From an uncultured bacterium (GTDB lineage: Bacteria; Actinomycetota; Coriobacteriia; Coriobacteriales; Coriobacteriaceae): a stretch of DNA of 33,844 nt. The notes under the pieces are model-generated. The model did not search any database, was not told where the DNA came from, and saw nothing but the letters and a program-made list of their open reading frames with translations. The stretch lies in contig CAJMRD010000009.1 in the NCBI GenBank assembly GCA_905215725.1, forward strand, positions 1 to 33,844, in the 5' to 3' direction. Of this stretch, positions 31,697 to 33,844 are shown one piece after another. Every line of letters starts with the position of its first letter. Within the stretch, counting starts at the first letter, position 1. A program made the translations under genes and the position numbers.

Positions 31697-31788
31697 CCTG
31701 TCGTTGAATCGAATCGTACTATCGACAACCATTGTACGTAGGCGCTTTAGTGTCTCACGGCACAATGGTGCTGAGTTTTGCGGGTAGC

Positions 31789-31826
31789 AATATACTACGA
31801 AGATGAGTTAGCGTACAGATGTACAG
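31789..31826 (-). promoter_or_regulatory. YhgE/Pip operon promoter with GTACAG repeats
   Basis: On the minus strand TATATT (31789-31794) is a likely -10. GTACAG occurs on the plus strand at 31813-31818 and 31821-31826, giving direct repeats CTGTAC on the minus strand 8 bp apart over the -35 position, where TGTACG sits. This suggests control by a regulator that binds these repeats. Confidence 0.45.
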
Positions 31827-31883
31827 TATCTTTAATTTCAGCAGGTCACAAAACCACAACCCGCACAAATTAGCAATCCGAAT

Positions 31884-31937
31884 AGTCATTGGGGACGTTC
31901 TTAAACGACTAGTCAAACAAGAACGTCCCCAACGACT
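31884..31937. repeat. 54-bp inverted repeat with GTCRTTGGGGAC arms
   Basis: Arms of 19 bp (31884-31902 and 31919-31937) match at 18 positions. The 16-nt centre contains the perfect 8-bp palindrome GACTAGTC (31907-31914). Left-arm word AGTCATTGGGGAC equals 13211-13223, and the complement of the right arm, GTCGTTGGGGAC, equals 13239-13250. Followed at once by the 15-bp word also found at 23603-23617. Confidence 0.8.
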
Positions 31938-31998
31938 ACTTTTCCTCCGTCCCCAAGGGATCATTATTGGACCGTCGATGTTTTGGCAATGCCAGCGA

Positions 31999-32098
31999 GC
32001 GGGCGCCAGAGCGAACAAATTGGCATGAAAAGAGGACGGCATAGACCTCCTAGTCATGCCGTCCTCTTTGAATGACAAGTTGTCGCTCTGGTGCCCGC
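31999..32098 (-). terminator. nested palindromic terminator after htpG
   Basis: The core is a perfect 14-bp stem (32056-32069 with 32029-32042) with a 13-nt loop, AT-rich at its outer ends, followed on the minus strand by TTTT (32028 region reads AAAA on plus). It is enclosed by outer arms 31999-32018 and 32080-32098, complementary but for one missing base and one wobble. The layout repeats that of 18932-19058 with unrelated sequence. It begins about 60 bp past the htpG stop codon. Confidence 0.75.
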
Positions 32099-32157
32099 GC
32101 AGCGTCGGCTGGTCCACCGTTCGTTAGAACGGCGGAACGAAGGGCAGCGTCGAGTGG

Positions 32158-33844
32158 TTACATAAGATCGCAGATGGCTGCCGCGAAGGCAACGGGATCC
32201 TCGGGCAGAATGCCCTCGACCAGCAGGGCCTGGTCATAGAGCAAACCGGAGTACTGCTTGATCTTGTCGGCGTCGCCCGCCTTCTGAGCGGCGACGAGCT
32301 TGGAAAAGACCGGGTGCTTGGCGTTGAGCTCGAGCACGCGCTGGCTCTTGGGCATACCGTCGGGCGCGCCCTCGGGTCCCTTCTGGAGCACCTTCTCCAT
32401 CTCGAGCGAAAGTGGGCCCTCGGTGGTGATACAAGCGGGGGCATCGGTCAGGCGCGCGGAGACGGCGACTTTCTCGACCTTGTCACCGAGCGCCTCCTTC
32501 ATAGCGCTAAAGAGGTCCTCGTTCTCCTTGGTGGCGTCCTCGGCCTCCTTCTTCTCGTCCTCGGTTGCCAGGTCAAGATCACCGGTCGCAACGTTCTTGA
32601 GCTCTAGATGACGATCCTCGACCTCGGGCTCGGCACCGTCGGCCACAGCCTTCTCGGCAGCCTCGCGGGCAGCATCGTCCTCGTAGATCTTGGGCATATC
32701 GGCGGCAACGTACTCACGCATAGCCTGGAACGTGAACTCATCCACATCCTGCGTCAGCAGCAGCACGTCATAGCCGCGGTCGAGCACGCCCTTTACCACG
32801 GGCATCTTGGCCAAGCGCTCACGCGAGTCGCCGGCGGCGTAGTAGATGGCCTTCTGATCCTCAGGCATGCCCTTGGCATACTCGGCCAGGGTAATCATCT
32901 TCTGTTCCTTGGCAGACCAGAACAGCAACAGGTCGGCGAGCTCATCGGCCTTCATGCCATAGCTCGAGTAGATGCCGTACTTAAGACCGCGGCCAAAGTT
33001 CTCAAAGAACTTCTCGTAGGCCTCGCGGTCGTTGTCACGCATATCCTCAAGGTCGGCGGTAATCTTCTTTTCCACACGCTTGGCGATGGCCTTGAGCTGA
33101 CGGTTCTGCTGCAGCGTCTCGCGCGAGATGTTGAGCGACACGTCGGCGGAATCCACGACGCCGCGGACAAAGTTGTAGTAGTCGGGCAGCAGGTCGTCGC
33201 ACTTCTCCATGATCAGGACGTTGGAGCTGTAGAGCGCCAGACCCTTCTCGTAGTCTTTGCTGTACAGATCGAACGGCGCGCGTCCCGGCACAAACAGCAG
33301 GGCGTCATACTCGAGCGTGCCCTCGGCGTGGAAGCTGATGGTGCGCGCAGGATCGTCAAAGTCGTGGAACGTGGACTTGTAGAACTCGTCGTAGTCCTTC
33401 TGCTCGACATCGGAGCTGTGCTTCTTCCAGATCGGTGTCATGGAATTGACGGTCTCGAGCTCCTGGTAGTCCTCGTACTCGGGCTTGTAATCGTCGCCGG
33501 CGTCCTCGGGCTTGGGTTTCTGGCGGCTCTTGGACACCATCATCTGGATCGGGTAACGCACATAGTTGCTGTACTGCTGAATCAGGCTCTTGAGGCCCCA
33601 CTCGGTCAGGAAGCGATCGTAGGTCTCGGCCTCGCCGTCGGCATCGAGCTTCTCATTCTCGCGCAGCGTCAGGATGACATCGGTACCGTGCTCGGCGCGC
33701 TCGCCGTCCTCGATGGTGTAGCCCTCAAGACCGTCGGATTCCCACACATGGGCGACGTCCTCGCCATAGGCGCGGCTCACGACCTTCACGTGGCTAGCGA
33801 CCATAAAGGCCGAGTAGAAGCCCACGCCAAACTGGCCGATGATG
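32158..33844 (-). CDS. htpG: chaperone HtpG (Hsp90), N-terminus outside window
   Basis: The visible 562 residues cover the end of the ATPase domain, the middle domain and the C-terminal dimerisation domain of bacterial Hsp90. The window edge cuts inside the lid motif GQFGVGFYSAFMVA; HGTDVILTL, the middle-domain RGVVDSADVSLNISRETLQQNR segment and DVLLLTQDVDEF follow. HtpG is an ATP-dependent cytoplasmic chaperone acting with DnaK. It is complete at the 3' end and about 75-90 residues are missing at the start. The segment around 33400-33500 has an acidic insertion (KPEDAGDDYKPEYEDYQE) after the lid. Its terminator is the nested palindrome at 31999-32098. Confidence 0.95.
   Translation of the reverse strand, partial: IIGQFGVGFYSAFMVASHVKVVSRAYGEDVAHVWESDGLEGYTIEDGERAEHGTDVILTLRENEKLDADGEAETYDRFLTEWGLKSLIQQYSNYVRYPIQMMVSKSRQKPKPEDAGDDYKPEYEDYQELETVNSMTPIWKKHSSDVEQKDYDEFYKSTFHDFDDPARTISFHAEGTLEYDALLFVPGRAPFDLYSKDYEKGLALYSSNVLIMEKCDDLLPDYYNFVRGVVDSADVSLNISRETLQQNRQLKAIAKRVEKKITADLEDMRDNDREAYEKFFENFGRGLKYGIYSSYGMKADELADLLLFWSAKEQKMITLAEYAKGMPEDQKAIYYAAGDSRERLAKMPVVKGVLDRGYDVLLLTQDVDEFTFQAMREYVAADMPKIYEDDAAREAAEKAVADGAEPEVEDRHLELKNVATGDLDLATEDEKKEAEDATKENEDLFSAMKEALGDKVEKVAVSARLTDAPACITTEGPLSLEMEKVLQKGPEGAPDGMPKSQRVLELNAKHPVFSKLVAAQKAGDADKIKQYSGLLYDQALLVEGILPEDPVAFAAAICDLM

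Larger units (their letters stand above)
31795..32157. other. gene-free region with two palindromes
   Basis: Between the htpG stop and the YhgE promoter there is no protein gene. It contains the inverted repeat at 31884-31937, the CCTCCGTCCCC word at 31940-31954, and the nested palindrome at 31999-32098. Together these two repeat kinds account for about half of the region. Confidence 0.5.

Overview
The window is a stretch of high-GC bacterial chromosome with almost every gene on the minus strand. Gene content (paired LytS/LytTR two-component systems, an Atg22-type MFS carrier, a PEP carboxylase, a LarA lactate racemase, tandem YhgE/Pip membrane proteins, many purine-rich Shine-Dalgarno sites) and the abundant palindromic intergenic DNA suggest a gut actinobacterium of the Coriobacteriia, probably Collinsella or a close relative. 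That assignment is inference from family content and composition. No rRNA, tRNA, CRISPR array, integrase or transposase was seen.

Layout. 1-5.4 kb: a metallophosphoesterase, then a glycosyltransferase - LytS-type kinase - LytTR regulator operon, then an MFS carrier. 5.6-8.8 kb: a second, paralogous LytS/LytTR pair followed by a zinc-dependent phospholipase C-like protein. 8.9-15.9 kb: a nitrogen-catabolism-flavoured region with a metal-dependent amidohydrolase, an APC permease, a membrane-anchored C39-like peptidase, a carbamate kinase with no partner enzymes nearby, and a two-gene unit of a cyclophilin-like DUF3830-type protein and an unrecognised helical protein. 16.2-18.6 kb: a MIP-family channel and lactate racemase LarA, behind a structured leader. 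19-23.5 kb: housekeeping ppc and hisS. 23.6-26.5 kb: a broken MFS gene, an M20 amidohydrolase and an EamA exporter. 26.7-31.8 kb: two adjoining YhgE/Pip proteins. 32.1 kb to the end: htpG, whose N-terminal part lies outside the window.

How the genes fit together. LarA racemises lactate and the adjacent MIP protein is well placed to be its lactate channel (LarD-like). The LarA TTG start reproduces exactly the published residue numbering of the Lactobacillus enzyme. The amidohydrolase/APC permease pair and the carbamate kinase suggest uptake and hydrolysis of an amide or ureido compound with ATP recovery from carbamoyl phosphate, but the substrate cannot be read from sequence. The two LytS/LytTR systems look like an old duplication that has taken different neighbours.

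The most unusual signal is non-coding. Several gene ends carry nested palindromes in which a terminator-like hairpin sits inside long outer arms. Two copies (near 16.2 and 19.0 kb) share the same core with compensating base changes. A second, separate family built on GTCRTTGGGGAC and on a CCTCCGTCCCC motif recurs near 13.2, 23.6 and 31.9 kb, and one copy lies at the broken end of the MFS pseudogene. The larA leader (18.45-18.60 kb) has a closing stem, an internal hairpin and a terminator, and is the best candidate here for an undescribed cis-regulatory RNA.
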